Assembly: GCF_015751905.1 (NCBI RefSeq)
Contig: NZ_JADOUF010000001.1
Span: forward strand, 8,121,501-8,185,500
DNA length: 64,000 nt
Origin: Longispora fulva
GTDB lineage: Bacteria > Actinomycetota > Actinomycetes > Mycobacteriales > Micromonosporaceae
Direction of reading: 5' to 3'
This document shows, one piece after another, positions 42,912 through 51,245 of this stretch; position 1 is the stretch's first letter, and the number at the start of each line of letters is the position of its first letter. Position numbers and translations under genes: made by a program. The notes under the pieces are model-generated. The model had not been told where the DNA came from. It searched no databases and saw nothing but the letters and a program-made list of their open reading frames with translations.

Positions 42912-43535
42912 ATGTGGGGGATGAATGAAGGCGCACCCGCCGAGTTCGATCTCGTGATGCGGGGCTATGACCGGCAACAGGTCGACCGCTGCTTCGCGCA
43001 GCTGGAGGGCAGGCTCATCGAGGCCCTCGCGGAACGGGAACTGATGGCGGACCTACCCGCCCGGTTCGCAGCGGCCAGGGTCGAACTCGACTCGGCCAAC
43101 CGTGAACTCGAACGACTCCGATCGCTCGGTTCGACCGGGGACGCCCGGGTGCTCAGCGTCCGGATGGAGGCCATTCTGGCGATGGCCGAGAACGAGGCGG
43201 AACGTCTGCGCCAGGTCGCCGCCGCCGAGCTGGCCGAGGCCCGGCACCGGGCTGCCGAGATCCTCGCCGAGGCCGACGAGCGCGCGGTGAACGCCCGGCG
43301 CGACTTCGAGCTGGCGTTGCGTTCCCGGCGGGACAAGGAACGACACGCCGACCTGGTCATGCGGCATTCCGCCGAGGCCGAGGCGCGCGAGATCCTCACC
43401 TCCGCCCGGCTGGAGGCCAGCAGGCTCCGTGGGGACGTCGGTGCGCCGCCGGCCCGGATCCGCAGCCCCAAACCCGCGCCCAACTTCCTGCGGTGGGTGG
43501 CCCGCAGGCGACGCACGGCCGCCTGGGCGCGCTGA
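42912..43535 (+). CDS. DivIVA-domain coiled-coil protein
   Basis: About 207 aa. The N-terminal FDLVMRGYDRQQVDRCFAQLE matches the DivIVA/Wag31 domain, followed by long heptad-like Ala/Glu/Arg-rich helices (~60-170) and a basic tail (WVARRRRTAAWAR). Likely a polar-growth or septum-associated scaffold. Possible starts: GTG 42888, ATG 42894, ATG 42912 (chosen) or ATG 42921; none has a strong RBS. Confidence 0.82.
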   Translation: MWGMNEGAPAEFDLVMRGYDRQQVDRCFAQLEGRLIEALAERELMADLPARFAAARVELDSANRELERLRSLGSTGDARVLSVRMEAILAMAENEAERLRQVAAAELAEARHRAAEILAEADERAVNARRDFELALRSRRDKERHADLVMRHSAEAEAREILTSARLEASRLRGDVGAPPARIRSPKPAPNFLRWVARRRRTAAWAR

Positions 43536-43597
43536 CACCCGTTCTTCCGGTACGGCGGGCCCGCCCGGCCCGCCGTCCCCCGGCTAGGGTGGGCGGC

Positions 43598-44773
43598 ATG
43601 ATCGATCTCGATCGCGTCGTCCGCGACACGCCCGCCGCCGCGCACGGCGTGTTCCTGGACAGCGCCGGGTCCTCGCTGCCGCCGTCCGTGGTCGTCGAGA
43701 CCGTCGCCGCGCACCAGCGCCGCGAGGCCCAGGTCGGCGGCTACCGGGCCGCGGAGGAACGCGCCGCAGACCTGGCGGCGGTGCGCACGTCACTCGGCCT
43801 GCTGCTCAACGTCCCCGTCGGCACGCTCGCCCTGACCGACTCGGCGACCCGTGCGTGGACCCAGTTCTTCTACGCCGTGCCCCTCGCCCCGGGCGACCGG
43901 ATCCTGCTGTGCGGCGTGGAGTACGCGAGCAACGCCGTCGCGGCTCTGCAGCGCGCGGCGGCCACGGGCGCCACGGTGGAGTACGTGCCGAGCGACCCGA
44001 CCGGGCAGATCGACCTCGACGCCCTCGCCGGCATGCTCGACGACCGGGTCCGCGTGGTGTCCCTGGTGCACGTGCCCACCAACGGCGGCCTGGTCAACCC
44101 GGTCCGCGAGGTGGTGGACCTGGCGCACGCGCACGGGGCCCTCGTGCTCCTCGACGCCTGCCAGTCCCTCGGCCAGCTCCGGGTGGACGCCACGGCGCTC
44201 GGCGTCGACGCGCTGTCGGGCACCGGGCGCAAGTGGCTGCGCGGCCCGCGCGGCACCGGCTTCCTGTACGTGCGCCCCGGACTCGTCACCGCCCTCGAAC
44301 CGCCGGTGATCGACCTGTTCGGCGCGTCGTGGACGGGCCGGCAGTCCTACGCGCTGGCCGACGACGCCACCCGGTTCGAGCTGTGGGAGTCCGACGTCGC
44401 CGGCCGCCTCGGGCTGGGCGCGGCCGTCGACTACCTGCTGGCGCTGGGACCCGACGCCGTGGAGTCCGCGGTGACCGCCCACGCCGCCACCCTGCGCGGC
44501 CTGCTCGCGGAGATCCCCGGCGTGACGGTCCGGGACCGGGGCGTCCGGCGGTGCGGCCTGGTGACCTTCTCGGTCGAGGGCCGCGACCCGGCGGAGGTCA
44601 AGGCGGCGCTGCGGGCGCGGGACGTCACCCTGGTCACCACCCGGCGTAAGTCCACCCTGATCGACATGACCGAGCGCGGGCTGGAGCAGTTCCTCCGGGC
44701 CTCCCCGCACTACTTCCTGGGCCCCGACCAGCTGGCCACCGCCGCGCGGGCCGTCGCGGACCTGGCACGATAG
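43598..44773 (+). CDS. Class V PLP aminotransferase (cysteine-desulfurase/isopenicillin-epimerase-like)
   Basis: 391 aa, fold-type I. VFLDSAGSSLPP near the N-terminus, LVHVPTNGGLVNPVREVV, LLDACQSLGQL (Asp for the PLP nitrogen) and SGTGRKWLRGPRGTGFLYV with the PLP Lys. The family includes Csd-type desulfurases, kynureninase-like and amino-acid racemase-like enzymes; the reaction here is not determined. The ArsC-like gene starts 4 bp after its stop. Confidence 0.88.
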   Translation: MIDLDRVVRDTPAAAHGVFLDSAGSSLPPSVVVETVAAHQRREAQVGGYRAAEERAADLAAVRTSLGLLLNVPVGTLALTDSATRAWTQFFYAVPLAPGDRILLCGVEYASNAVAALQRAAATGATVEYVPSDPTGQIDLDALAGMLDDRVRVVSLVHVPTNGGLVNPVREVVDLAHAHGALVLLDACQSLGQLRVDATALGVDALSGTGRKWLRGPRGTGFLYVRPGLVTALEPPVIDLFGASWTGRQSYALADDATRFELWESDVAGRLGLGAAVDYLLALGPDAVESAVTAHAATLRGLLAEIPGVTVRDRGVRRCGLVTFSVEGRDPAEVKAALRARDVTLVTTRRKSTLIDMTERGLEQFLRASPHYFLGPDQLATAARAVADLAR

Positions 44774-44777
44774 CCCG

Positions 44778-45140
44778 ATGGAGATCTGGAACAACCCGTC
44801 CTGCAGCAAGTGCGCGGCCGCCAGGGACACGTTGTCGGAGGCCGGGGTGCCGTTCACGCTCCGGGGGTACCTGGACCTGCCGCCGACGGTGGCCGAGCTC
44901 GGAGCGGTGCTCGACCGGCTCGGCGCCCAGCCGTGGGACGTGTGCCGCACCGGCGAGGCGGCCTACACGGTGCTCGACATGGCCGACTGGACCCGCGACG
45001 AGGACAACCGGGGCCGGTGGCTGGCCGCGATGGTCGCGCATCCGGTGCTCATCCAGCGGCCGATCGTCCTGCTCGACGACGGCTCGGCGGTCGTGGCCCG
45101 CGACCGAGAGACCCTGGACCGACTGATCGCGGCAACCTGA
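44778..45140 (+). CDS. ArsC/Spx-family thioredoxin-fold protein
   Basis: 120 aa. N-terminal WNNPSCSKCAAARDTL has the CxxC of the ArsC/Spx group, followed by LRGYLDLPPTVAEL and HPVLIQRPIVL, which match arsenate-reductase-like proteins. Some members are genuine glutaredoxin-type arsenate reductases, others have unknown roles. No ars operon genes are nearby. Confidence 0.9.
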   Translation: MEIWNNPSCSKCAAARDTLSEAGVPFTLRGYLDLPPTVAELGAVLDRLGAQPWDVCRTGEAAYTVLDMADWTRDEDNRGRWLAAMVAHPVLIQRPIVLLDDGSAVVARDRETLDRLIAAT

Positions 45141-45145
45141 GTCCG

Positions 45146-46078
45146 TCAGTGCTCCCGCGCGCTGAGCCAGGCGGCGTAGCGCGGCCGGGACACCGCCAGG
45201 TCGTGGTACCACCGGTCGAGCCGCGGCGCGAGGTCGTCGGCCCGGTGCGCGAGCGGCCCGTCCGCGCGCCAGCCGACCACCAGCCGCCGCCAGATCGGCG
45301 TGCCGGCCAGCGGCCGGATCGCGTGCCGGGGCCCGTCCCAGGACAGCGGGCTGGCCAGCGACACGTACCCGGAGCGGGTGATGAACTCCTTGGCGAACAC
45401 CGAGTCGCTGGTCTGGTGCCGGATTCGGGGCGAGAAGCCGGCCGCCGCGCACGCCGCCCGGAACAGCGCCTGCAACCCGCTGTCGTCGGGCGGGCTGGCC
45501 ACCCACTGCGCCCCGGCCAGGTCCGCGAGGGCCACCTCCTCGCCGGCCGCCAGGGGGTCGTCGGCAGGCAGCCCGACGAACATCGGCTCGGCCGGGACCA
45601 GTACCCGGGTGGTCAGCTCCGGCGGGGCGACGAACTCGTGCCCCGGGTACTCCCGCAGCAGCACCAGGTCCAGCTGCCCGGCCCGGACGAGCTGGGCCAG
45701 GGCGTGGGTGGACGGGTCGGAGTAGCTGGTCACGTCGCCGACGCCGAGGGACACCTCGATCCCGGCGAGCGGCAGGCCGGGCGCGACCCCGATCCGCAGT
45801 TGGCGCGGCGCGACGACCGAACCCTGCCGGCCCCGGTTGAGCCGGTCCAGCTCGCCGAGGACGGCCCGGGCCCGGTCCACGACGTAACGCCCGAACGGGG
45901 TGGGCACCGCGCCCGTCGCCGTCCGGGCGAACAGTTGCGCGCCGAGCTCGCGTTCGATCCGTGCGAGTTGGGCGGTCACGGACGGCTGCGGCAGTCCCAG
46001 GCGTTGGGCCGCCCGGGAGATGCTGCCCGACTCGGCCACCGCCAGTACCACGCGCAGGTGGCGTAGTTCCAGCTGCAT
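45146..46078 (-). CDS. LysR-family transcriptional regulator
   Basis: 310 aa. N-terminal winged HTH (MQLELRHLRVVLAVAESGSI then RAAQRLGLPQPSVTAQLARIE) and a LysR substrate-binding domain. Converges on the ArsC-like gene with a 5-bp gap. Directly upstream at 46092-46113 is a GCTAC-N6-GTAGC dyad that could be its autoregulatory site; a similar site exists at 16021-16042. Confidence 0.92.
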   Translation of the reverse strand: MQLELRHLRVVLAVAESGSISRAAQRLGLPQPSVTAQLARIERELGAQLFARTATGAVPTPFGRYVVDRARAVLGELDRLNRGRQGSVVAPRQLRIGVAPGLPLAGIEVSLGVGDVTSYSDPSTHALAQLVRAGQLDLVLLREYPGHEFVAPPELTTRVLVPAEPMFVGLPADDPLAAGEEVALADLAGAQWVASPPDDSGLQALFRAACAAAGFSPRIRHQTSDSVFAKEFITRSGYVSLASPLSWDGPRHAIRPLAGTPIWRRLVVGWRADGPLAHRADDLAPRLDRWYHDLAVSRPRYAAWLSAREH

Positions 46079-46091
46079 GCGCGGATGCTAG

Positions 46092-46113
46092 TGCTACTCG
46101 CAGGTAGCGATCA
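46092..46113. promoter_or_regulatory. Operator-like dyad upstream of the LysR gene
   Basis: TGCTAC-N6-GTAGCGATCA, the T-N11-A kind of dyad expected of LysR sites, 14-35 bases before the LysR start. Same core and flank as 16021-16042. Confidence 0.55.
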
Positions 46114-46134
46114 ATACCTGAAAGTGCTGTCTGT

Positions 46135-46167
46135 GCGGGCCGGGGACCGCGCGGGTCCCCGGCCCGC
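46135..46167 (-). terminator. Terminator of the secreted SGNH hydrolase gene
   Basis: GCGGGCCGGGGACC (46135-46148) / GGTCCCCGGCCCGC (46154-46167): perfect 14-bp stem with a 5-base loop, just after the stop of the minus-strand gene. Confidence 0.85.
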
Positions 46168-46169
46168 GG

Positions 46170-47300
46170 CTACGCCGCCGCGAGGCGCATGCCGTCCACG
46201 CCGGCCCCGGCCGTGTTCACGCACCGGTAGTTCCCCTTCGCCGCGGCGCCGAGCAGGGTCAGGCACCGCGACAGGGCCTTCTGCCCGTACGCGTCCGGGT
46301 GGAACGTCTCCTGCTGGCGGCCCTCGGTCTCACTCGACCAGAACTCGCGGACCCATTCGGCGGTCACGTCGCTGGGGGCCTTGGCCGGGGTGACCCGGAT
46401 CCGGCCGCGGGCGCAGATCTCCCGGCCGTCGAGCGCGTCGCGCAGGTCGAGGAACTCCGCGCCGCCGGCCGAGGCCAGGGTCCGCAGTTCGGTGCTCAGT
46501 TGCGGGACGAGCCGGTCGCGGACCCAGGTGGCGTCGTAGTTGACCACGGGGCAGCCCATGTCCCACCGGGTCCAGCCGGAGTCGGCGTAGCGGATGTTCG
46601 CGCCGCGCGGCACGGGGGAGGAGTAGGACTGCACGACGAGCCGGTAGTCGGTGTCGGCGTACCCGGCGGCGCGCATGGTGCTCCGGATGGCAGCCAGGGA
46701 CTGGGAGACACCGCTGCGCATGGCGGGGAGCGCGGCGTCGACTGTCGCCTGCTGGTCGTCGGCGCAGTAGTCGCCCCAGAACCAGGCCTCGATGCAGCTG
46801 GCGATAATGGTGCCGAAGCCGAGGTCGTTGCCGCCGAGGGACAGCACGATGACCTTGACCCTGTTCGCGCCGGCCACGGTCGCCAACTGGTCGATCTGCG
46901 GGGCCTCGCCCTTGAACGGCACCCCGCCCATCGCCGCCGGCAGCACGTTGGCGGAGGTTGCCCCCGAGCACGCCAGGTTGACGAGCCGGTCGGTGCCCAG
47001 CGACGCGCCCGACAGCGGGGACACGTCGGAACGGTGGCAGCCGGAGGAGTAGGTGGGGCCGTACACCCGGGTGGGGTCGACGGTCGAGCCGTTCCACGCC
47101 CGGTCGGTGCCGGCCGAGCTGCCGCCGACCGTGTCGGTGTTGCCGAGCCACCGCCCAGCCTCGCCGGAGATGTAACTGTCGCCGAGCGCCACGGCGACCG
47201 TGGGCTGGGCCCCGCCGGGCTGTGCCGCCCCCGCCGCCGGTGCGTAGCCGATGATCGAGGCCGCCGTGGCGAGCGCGATCACCAGTGCCTTTCCTCTCAT
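46170..47300 (-). CDS. Secreted SGNH hydrolase (lipase-like)
   Basis: 376 aa. Signal peptide (MRGKALVIALATAASIIGYAPAAGA), GDSYISGEAGRW block I, LACSGATSANV, LSLGGNDLGFG block III and QETFHPDAYGQ block V. Multiple cysteines (GCHRSD, CIEAWFWGDYC, MGCP) suggest disulfides. Larger than the pair at 1.9-3.6 kb and of a different subfamily. GGGAGG lies five bases before ATG. Confidence 0.92.
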   Translation of the reverse strand: MRGKALVIALATAASIIGYAPAAGAAQPGGAQPTVAVALGDSYISGEAGRWLGNTDTVGGSSAGTDRAWNGSTVDPTRVYGPTYSSGCHRSDVSPLSGASLGTDRLVNLACSGATSANVLPAAMGGVPFKGEAPQIDQLATVAGANRVKVIVLSLGGNDLGFGTIIASCIEAWFWGDYCADDQQATVDAALPAMRSGVSQSLAAIRSTMRAAGYADTDYRLVVQSYSSPVPRGANIRYADSGWTRWDMGCPVVNYDATWVRDRLVPQLSTELRTLASAGGAEFLDLRDALDGREICARGRIRVTPAKAPSDVTAEWVREFWSSETEGRQQETFHPDAYGQKALSRCLTLLGAAAKGNYRCVNTAGAGVDGMRLAAA

Positions 47301-47411
47301 CCGTGCCTCCCTGTCCGAGTCGACCGGTGGCTACCGGCCGGTAGCCAGAGCGTGGCGGAACCGGAACCGGCCGGACAACGGATCGACGGCAGGCAGTATG
47401 TGAGGGCATAC

Positions 47412-47438
47412 CAATCCGGTACCGGCGCGGCTCCGAAT
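47412..47438 (+). promoter_or_regulatory. SigK-like promoter upstream of sigK
   Basis: CAATCC, 15-base spacer, CCGAAT. The hexamers resemble the mycobacterial SigK consensus as I recall it (CCATCC / CCGAAT), and the spacing is the same as at 48867-48893. It suggests autoregulation. Confidence 0.6.
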
Positions 47439-47443
47439 CCCAG

Positions 47444-48079
47444 GTGTCGGACCGGATCGAACCGTGGAGGGCCGTGGTGGAAGGCGACAGCGCGCGAACC
47501 CCGCATCTGAGGGCCGCGCCCCCGCCCGACGGGTCACCGTCGGCCGACGAGCTGCTGGTCCTGGTGGCCCGCGGCGACGAGAACGCGTTCGGCGCGCTCT
47601 ACGAACAGGTGTCGGCCAAGGTGTACGGCCTGTGCCTGCGGGTCGTCCGCGACCCGGCCCAGGCCGAGGAGGTCGCCCAGGAGGCGCTCGTCGAGGTCTG
47701 GCGGACGGCGAGCCGGTTCGACCCGGCGCGCGGGGCGGCGACGAGCTGGGTGCTGACCCTGGCGCACCGCCGGGCCGTGGACCGGGTCCGCTCGGCCCAG
47801 GCGGCGTCCGAGCGGGACCGGCGGGCGGCGGCGACCGCGACGGTGGCGCCGTACGACGAGGTGGCCGAGGAGGTGGCCGGCAACCTGGAACGCCAGGCCG
47901 TCCGGCGCTGTCTGAAGCGGCTCACGGAGCTGCAGAACGAGGCCATCGGGTTGGCCTACTACGGCGGGTACACCTACCGGCAGGTCTCCGATCTGCTCGG
48001 CATCGGCCTGCCAACGGTGAAGACGAGGATCCGGGACGGACTCATCCGGCTACGGGACTGCCTGGAGGTGACCGGATGA
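47444..48079 (+). CDS. sigK: ECF RNA polymerase sigma factor SigK
   Basis: 211 aa. Sigma region 2 (FGALYEQVSAKVYGLCLRVVRDPAQAEEVAQEALVEVW) and region 4 (LTELQNEAIGLAYYGGYTYRQVSDLLGIGLPTVKTRIRDGLIRL) are complete. The ensuing gene is an RskA-type anti-sigma factor, and the molybdopterin oxidoreductase/fasciclin genes complete the SigK locus layout. GTG 47444 is almost at the predicted transcription start; GTG 47474 (VVEGDSART) with GGAGG before it is an alternative. The stop overlaps rskA (ATGA). Confidence 0.9.
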   Translation: MSDRIEPWRAVVEGDSARTPHLRAAPPPDGSPSADELLVLVARGDENAFGALYEQVSAKVYGLCLRVVRDPAQAEEVAQEALVEVWRTASRFDPARGAATSWVLTLAHRRAVDRVRSAQAASERDRRAAATATVAPYDEVAEEVAGNLERQAVRRCLKRLTELQNEAIGLAYYGGYTYRQVSDLLGIGLPTVKTRIRDGLIRLRDCLEVTG

Positions 48080-48810
48080 ACACGACCGACGTGCACACCC
48101 TCGTCGGGGCCTACGTGCTCGACGCCGTCGACGACCTGGAACGCGCCGCCGTGGAGCGGCACCTGGCCGGTTGTGCCGAGTGCACGACCGAGGTGGCGGA
48201 GCTGAGGGCCACCGCGGCGCGGCTGGGCAGCGCCGCGGCAGCCCCGCCACCGCCCGGCCTGCGCGAGCGGGTGCTGGCCGAGGCGCACCGGACCCGGCAG
48301 CTCGCCCCCGCCGCCCGCCACGCCGAGCCGGTGTCGAGCCCGGCCGTGGTGCGCCGGTGGCGGGCCTGGACCGCGGCGGCGGTCGCCGCGGCCGTGATCG
48401 CCGTCGGGGTGGGCACGACGACCTACGTCGTGCAGGAGCGGCGGGTGTCCAGCGAGCGGCAGCAGGCGGCCGACATCCGGGCCGTGCTCGCCGCGCCCGA
48501 CGCGCGGGTGATCCTCGCGGACGTCGCGGGCGGCGGCCGGGTCTCGGTGATCAAGTCGGACCAGCGGGGCGAGGCGGTGGTCGTGATGACCGACCTGCCG
48601 GAGGTCGACAAGCAGAAGGCCTACCAGTTGTGGACGATCGTCGGCTCGCAGGCCACGGCGTCCAACGTGATGGCGGGCGGCGAGCGTTCCGGGGTGACCC
48701 TCCTGAAGGGACTGTCGTCGGTGGACGCTCTGGGCCTGACCCGGGAGCCGGCTGGCGGCTCGAAGGAGCCGACGAAGCCGGTGCTGGCGGCGGTGCCGAT
48801 CCGCCGTTAG
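48076..48810 (+). CDS. rskA: Anti-sigma-K factor RskA
   Basis: 244 aa. Cytosolic N-terminal anti-sigma domain with the HxxxCxxC-like zinc motif RHLAGCAECTTEV, one transmembrane helix (AWTAAAVAAAVIAVGVGTTT, ~100-120) and an extracytoplasmic domain of the RskA type (VVMTDLPEVDKQKAYQLWTI). It would hold SigK until regulated proteolysis. Strong terminator downstream. Confidence 0.92.
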   Translation: MNTTDVHTLVGAYVLDAVDDLERAAVERHLAGCAECTTEVAELRATAARLGSAAAAPPPPGLRERVLAEAHRTRQLAPAARHAEPVSSPAVVRRWRAWTAAAVAAAVIAVGVGTTTYVVQERRVSSERQQAADIRAVLAAPDARVILADVAGGGRVSVIKSDQRGEAVVVMTDLPEVDKQKAYQLWTIVGSQATASNVMAGGERSGVTLLKGLSSVDALGLTREPAGGSKEPTKPVLAAVPIRR

Positions 48811-48822
48811 ACACCCGACGAG

Positions 48823-48856
48823 GATGGGCGACCTGCACAGGTCGCCCATCTTTTTT
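48823..48856 (+). terminator. Rho-independent terminator after rskA
   Basis: GATGGGCGACCT-GCAC-AGGTCGCCCATC followed by TTTTTT: perfect 12-bp stem with a true T-tract, unusual for this GC-rich DNA. Confidence 0.95.
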
Positions 48857-48866
48857 GGGGAAACAC

Positions 48867-48893
48867 CCATCCTTCTGGTACTTGGCCCCGAAT
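48867..48893 (+). promoter_or_regulatory. SigK-like promoter of the oxidoreductase-fasciclin operon
   Basis: CCATCC, 15-base spacer, CCGAAT, ending 7 bases before the GTG start, so the transcript would be leaderless. Both hexamers match the SigK consensus as I recall it. Confidence 0.65.
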
Positions 48894-48900
48894 CATCCAC

Positions 48901-50379
48901 GTGAGAGTGAAACTGACCGGGGCGTTGGCCGGAGTGGGATGCGCGGCCCTCGCGCTCGGAGTGGCGGAGCTGGTCTCCCTGCTCACCGGGCCCCGCAGCA
49001 GCCCCCTGGTCGCCGTCGGCGGCGCGGTCGTGGACGCCACCCCGGAGTGGGCGAAGGAGTTCGCGATCCGGACGTTCGGCCAGAACGACAAGCTCGCGCT
49101 TCTCGCCGGCACCGGCACGTTCCTCCTCCTCTTCTCCGTCGTCCTGGGCGTGGTGGCCGTACGCAGGCCCCGGCTCGGGTACGCGGGCCTGGCGCTGTTC
49201 GGCCTGCTGGGGCTGGCCGCGGCCGTCACCCGGCCCGGCGCGGGACCGGCCGCGGCACTCCCGACCCTGCTCGGGGTCGCCGCGGCCGGGATCGCCCTCC
49301 GGCTGATCCTGCGGGCACCCGCGCCGACCGGCCCGGGCCGCGACGTCGACCGCCGGGGCGTGCTGCTCGCCTTCGGGGCGGCGGCGCTGACCGGCGGGGC
49401 CGGCTTCACCCTGGCCCGGCGCGACTCGGCGGTGCCGAAGGTGACGCTGCCGAAGCCGGTGTCCCCGGCGGCGACGGCCACCGACCTGGGCATCCCCGAG
49501 CTGTCCACCTTCGTGACGTCCAACCGGGACTTCTACCGGGTCGACACCGCGCTCGTGGTGCCCCGGCTCAACCCCGACACCTACCGGCTGAGGATCAAGG
49601 GCCGGGTGGGCAAGGCGATGACCCTGAGCTACCAGGACCTGCTCGACCGGCCGCTGGTGGAGCGCGAGATCACCCTGACCTGCGTGTCCAACGAGGTCGG
49701 CGGGGAGCTTGCGGGCACGGCGCGCTGGCTCGGCGTACCCGTCGCGGAGTTGTTGCGCGAAGCGGCGCCGCAGCCCGGCGCGGACCAGGTGGTCAGCAGA
49801 TCCTCGGACGGTTGGACCGCCGGCACTCCGACCAGCGTCCTGCTGGACGGCCGCGACGCGCTGCTCGCGGTGGGCATGAACGGCCAGCCGCTGCCCCTGG
49901 AGCACGGCTTCCCGGTCCGGATGATCGTGCCGGGACTCTACGGCTACGTCTCCGCGACCAAGTGGCTGACCGAACTGGAGCTGTCCACGTTCGCCGACTT
50001 CGACCCCTACTGGGTGCGGCGCGGCTGGGCGAAGCAGGCTCCGATCAAGACGTTCTCCCGGATCGACACGCCCCGGCCGCTGTCCCGCCCGAAGTCCGGG
50101 ATGGTCACGGTCGCCGGGGTGGCCTGGGCGCAGCACCGGGGCGTCGACCGGGTGGAGGTACGCGTCGACGGTGGCGCGTGGCACGAAGCGACGTTGGGTG
50201 CGGTCGTGTCGACCGATACCTGGCGGCAGTGGGTGTGGCGTTGGGAAGCCACCCCGGGTCGGCACACGCTCGAGGTCCGGGCGACCGACCACACCGGGGC
50301 TGTCCAGCCCGAGGAGCGGCGACCGCCGTTCCCGGACGGGGCGACCGGTTGGCACTCGGTGGTAGTCACCGCCGGTTAA
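48901..50379 (+). CDS. Membrane-anchored molybdopterin-dependent (sulfite-oxidase-like) oxidoreductase
   Basis: 492 aa. About four N-terminal hydrophobic helices (to ~145), then a twin-arginine-like DRRGVLLAFGAAALTGG, then the oxidoreductase molybdopterin-binding domain with the Moco-ligating Cys in ITLTCVSNEVGG, and a C-terminal dimerisation domain (RVDGGAWHEATLG...WVWRWEATPG). Found next to SigK/RskA and fasciclin genes in other actinobacteria. The start GTG is adjacent to the predicted promoter. Electron acceptor and substrate unknown. Confidence 0.9.
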   Translation: MRVKLTGALAGVGCAALALGVAELVSLLTGPRSSPLVAVGGAVVDATPEWAKEFAIRTFGQNDKLALLAGTGTFLLLFSVVLGVVAVRRPRLGYAGLALFGLLGLAAAVTRPGAGPAAALPTLLGVAAAGIALRLILRAPAPTGPGRDVDRRGVLLAFGAAALTGGAGFTLARRDSAVPKVTLPKPVSPAATATDLGIPELSTFVTSNRDFYRVDTALVVPRLNPDTYRLRIKGRVGKAMTLSYQDLLDRPLVEREITLTCVSNEVGGELAGTARWLGVPVAELLREAAPQPGADQVVSRSSDGWTAGTPTSVLLDGRDALLAVGMNGQPLPLEHGFPVRMIVPGLYGYVSATKWLTELELSTFADFDPYWVRRGWAKQAPIKTFSRIDTPRPLSRPKSGMVTVAGVAWAQHRGVDRVEVRVDGGAWHEATLGAVVSTDTWRQWVWRWEATPGRHTLEVRATDHTGAVQPEERRPPFPDGATGWHSVVVTAG

Positions 50380-50393
50380 CTCAGGGAGAGATC

Positions 50394-51005
50394 ATGTTTC
50401 GCAAGTTCGTGATGGCGGCTGCCCTCGTACCGCTCGCCATCGGCATGGCGGCCTGTTCCAAGGACGACTCGTCGAGTTCGGCTCCGACCCCGGCGCCGGC
50501 GGCGGCCACCTCCGCTCCGGCCATGGCGAACGGCCCGTTCGGCGCGGCGTGCACCGCGGTGCCGAAGGACGGCGCCGGCAGCTTCGACGGGATGGCCAAG
50601 GACCCGGTCGCGACAGCGGCCAGCAACAACCCGGTGCTGTCCACTCTCGTCGCCGCCGTCAAGGCCGCCGGTCTGGTGGACACCCTCAACGGGGCCAAGG
50701 GCATCACCGTGTTCGCGCCGACCAACGACGCGTTCGCCAAGATCCCGAAGGCGGACCTCGACGCCGTGCTCGCCGACAAGGACAAGCTCACCAAGATCCT
50801 GACCTACCACGTGGTCGGACAGACCGTCACGCCGAGCCAGCTCGGCACCGCCGGCCCGTTCAAGACCCTGCAGGGCGGCACCGTGGCGGCCAGTGGCAGC
50901 GGCGCGGACTACATGGTCGGCGGGACTGCGAAGGTGGTCTGCGGCAACGTGCAGACCGCGAACGCGACCGTCTACATCATCGACACGGTGCTGATGCCGA
51001 TGTAA
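50394..51005 (+). CDS. Fasciclin-domain lipoprotein (MPT70/MPT83-like)
   Basis: 203 aa. Signal with lipobox IGMAAC, a Ser/Ala/Pro-rich linker, then one fasciclin domain: GITVFAPTNDAFAKIP (H1), ILTYHVVGQTVTP and the final NATVYIIDTVLMPM (H2). In mycobacteria the fasciclin proteins MPT70/MPT83 are the main SigK targets. RBS GGGAGAG before ATG; 15 bp after the oxidoreductase, hence same operon. Terminator follows. Confidence 0.93.
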   Translation: MFRKFVMAAALVPLAIGMAACSKDDSSSSAPTPAPAAATSAPAMANGPFGAACTAVPKDGAGSFDGMAKDPVATAASNNPVLSTLVAAVKAAGLVDTLNGAKGITVFAPTNDAFAKIPKADLDAVLADKDKLTKILTYHVVGQTVTPSQLGTAGPFKTLQGGTVAASGSGADYMVGGTAKVVCGNVQTANATVYIIDTVLMPM

Positions 51006-51059
51006 GTGCCATGTTAGAGATGGCATTTCCAGGACTGTAATTTCCGGATTAGTGGCGAC

Positions 51060-51089
51060 AACGGCCGGGGCTTTTGCCCCGGCCGTTTT
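51060..51089 (+). terminator. Terminator after the fasciclin gene
   Basis: AACGGCCGGGGC-TTTT-GCCCCGGCCGTT, perfect 12-bp stem, then TT. Confidence 0.88.
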
Positions 51090-51245
51090 GCTGTCCGTAG
51101 CCGGGTGTTCACCCATCGAATTGACAGGCATCGAGTTCTTGCCGGCGTCAGTAAGGTATGACACTCTTCACCTCACGCCTCACTGTCCCTGAGGCGTACC
51201 GGGCAACACGCGCCCGGGCCCCGCTATCTCCACAGAGGAGTGGTG

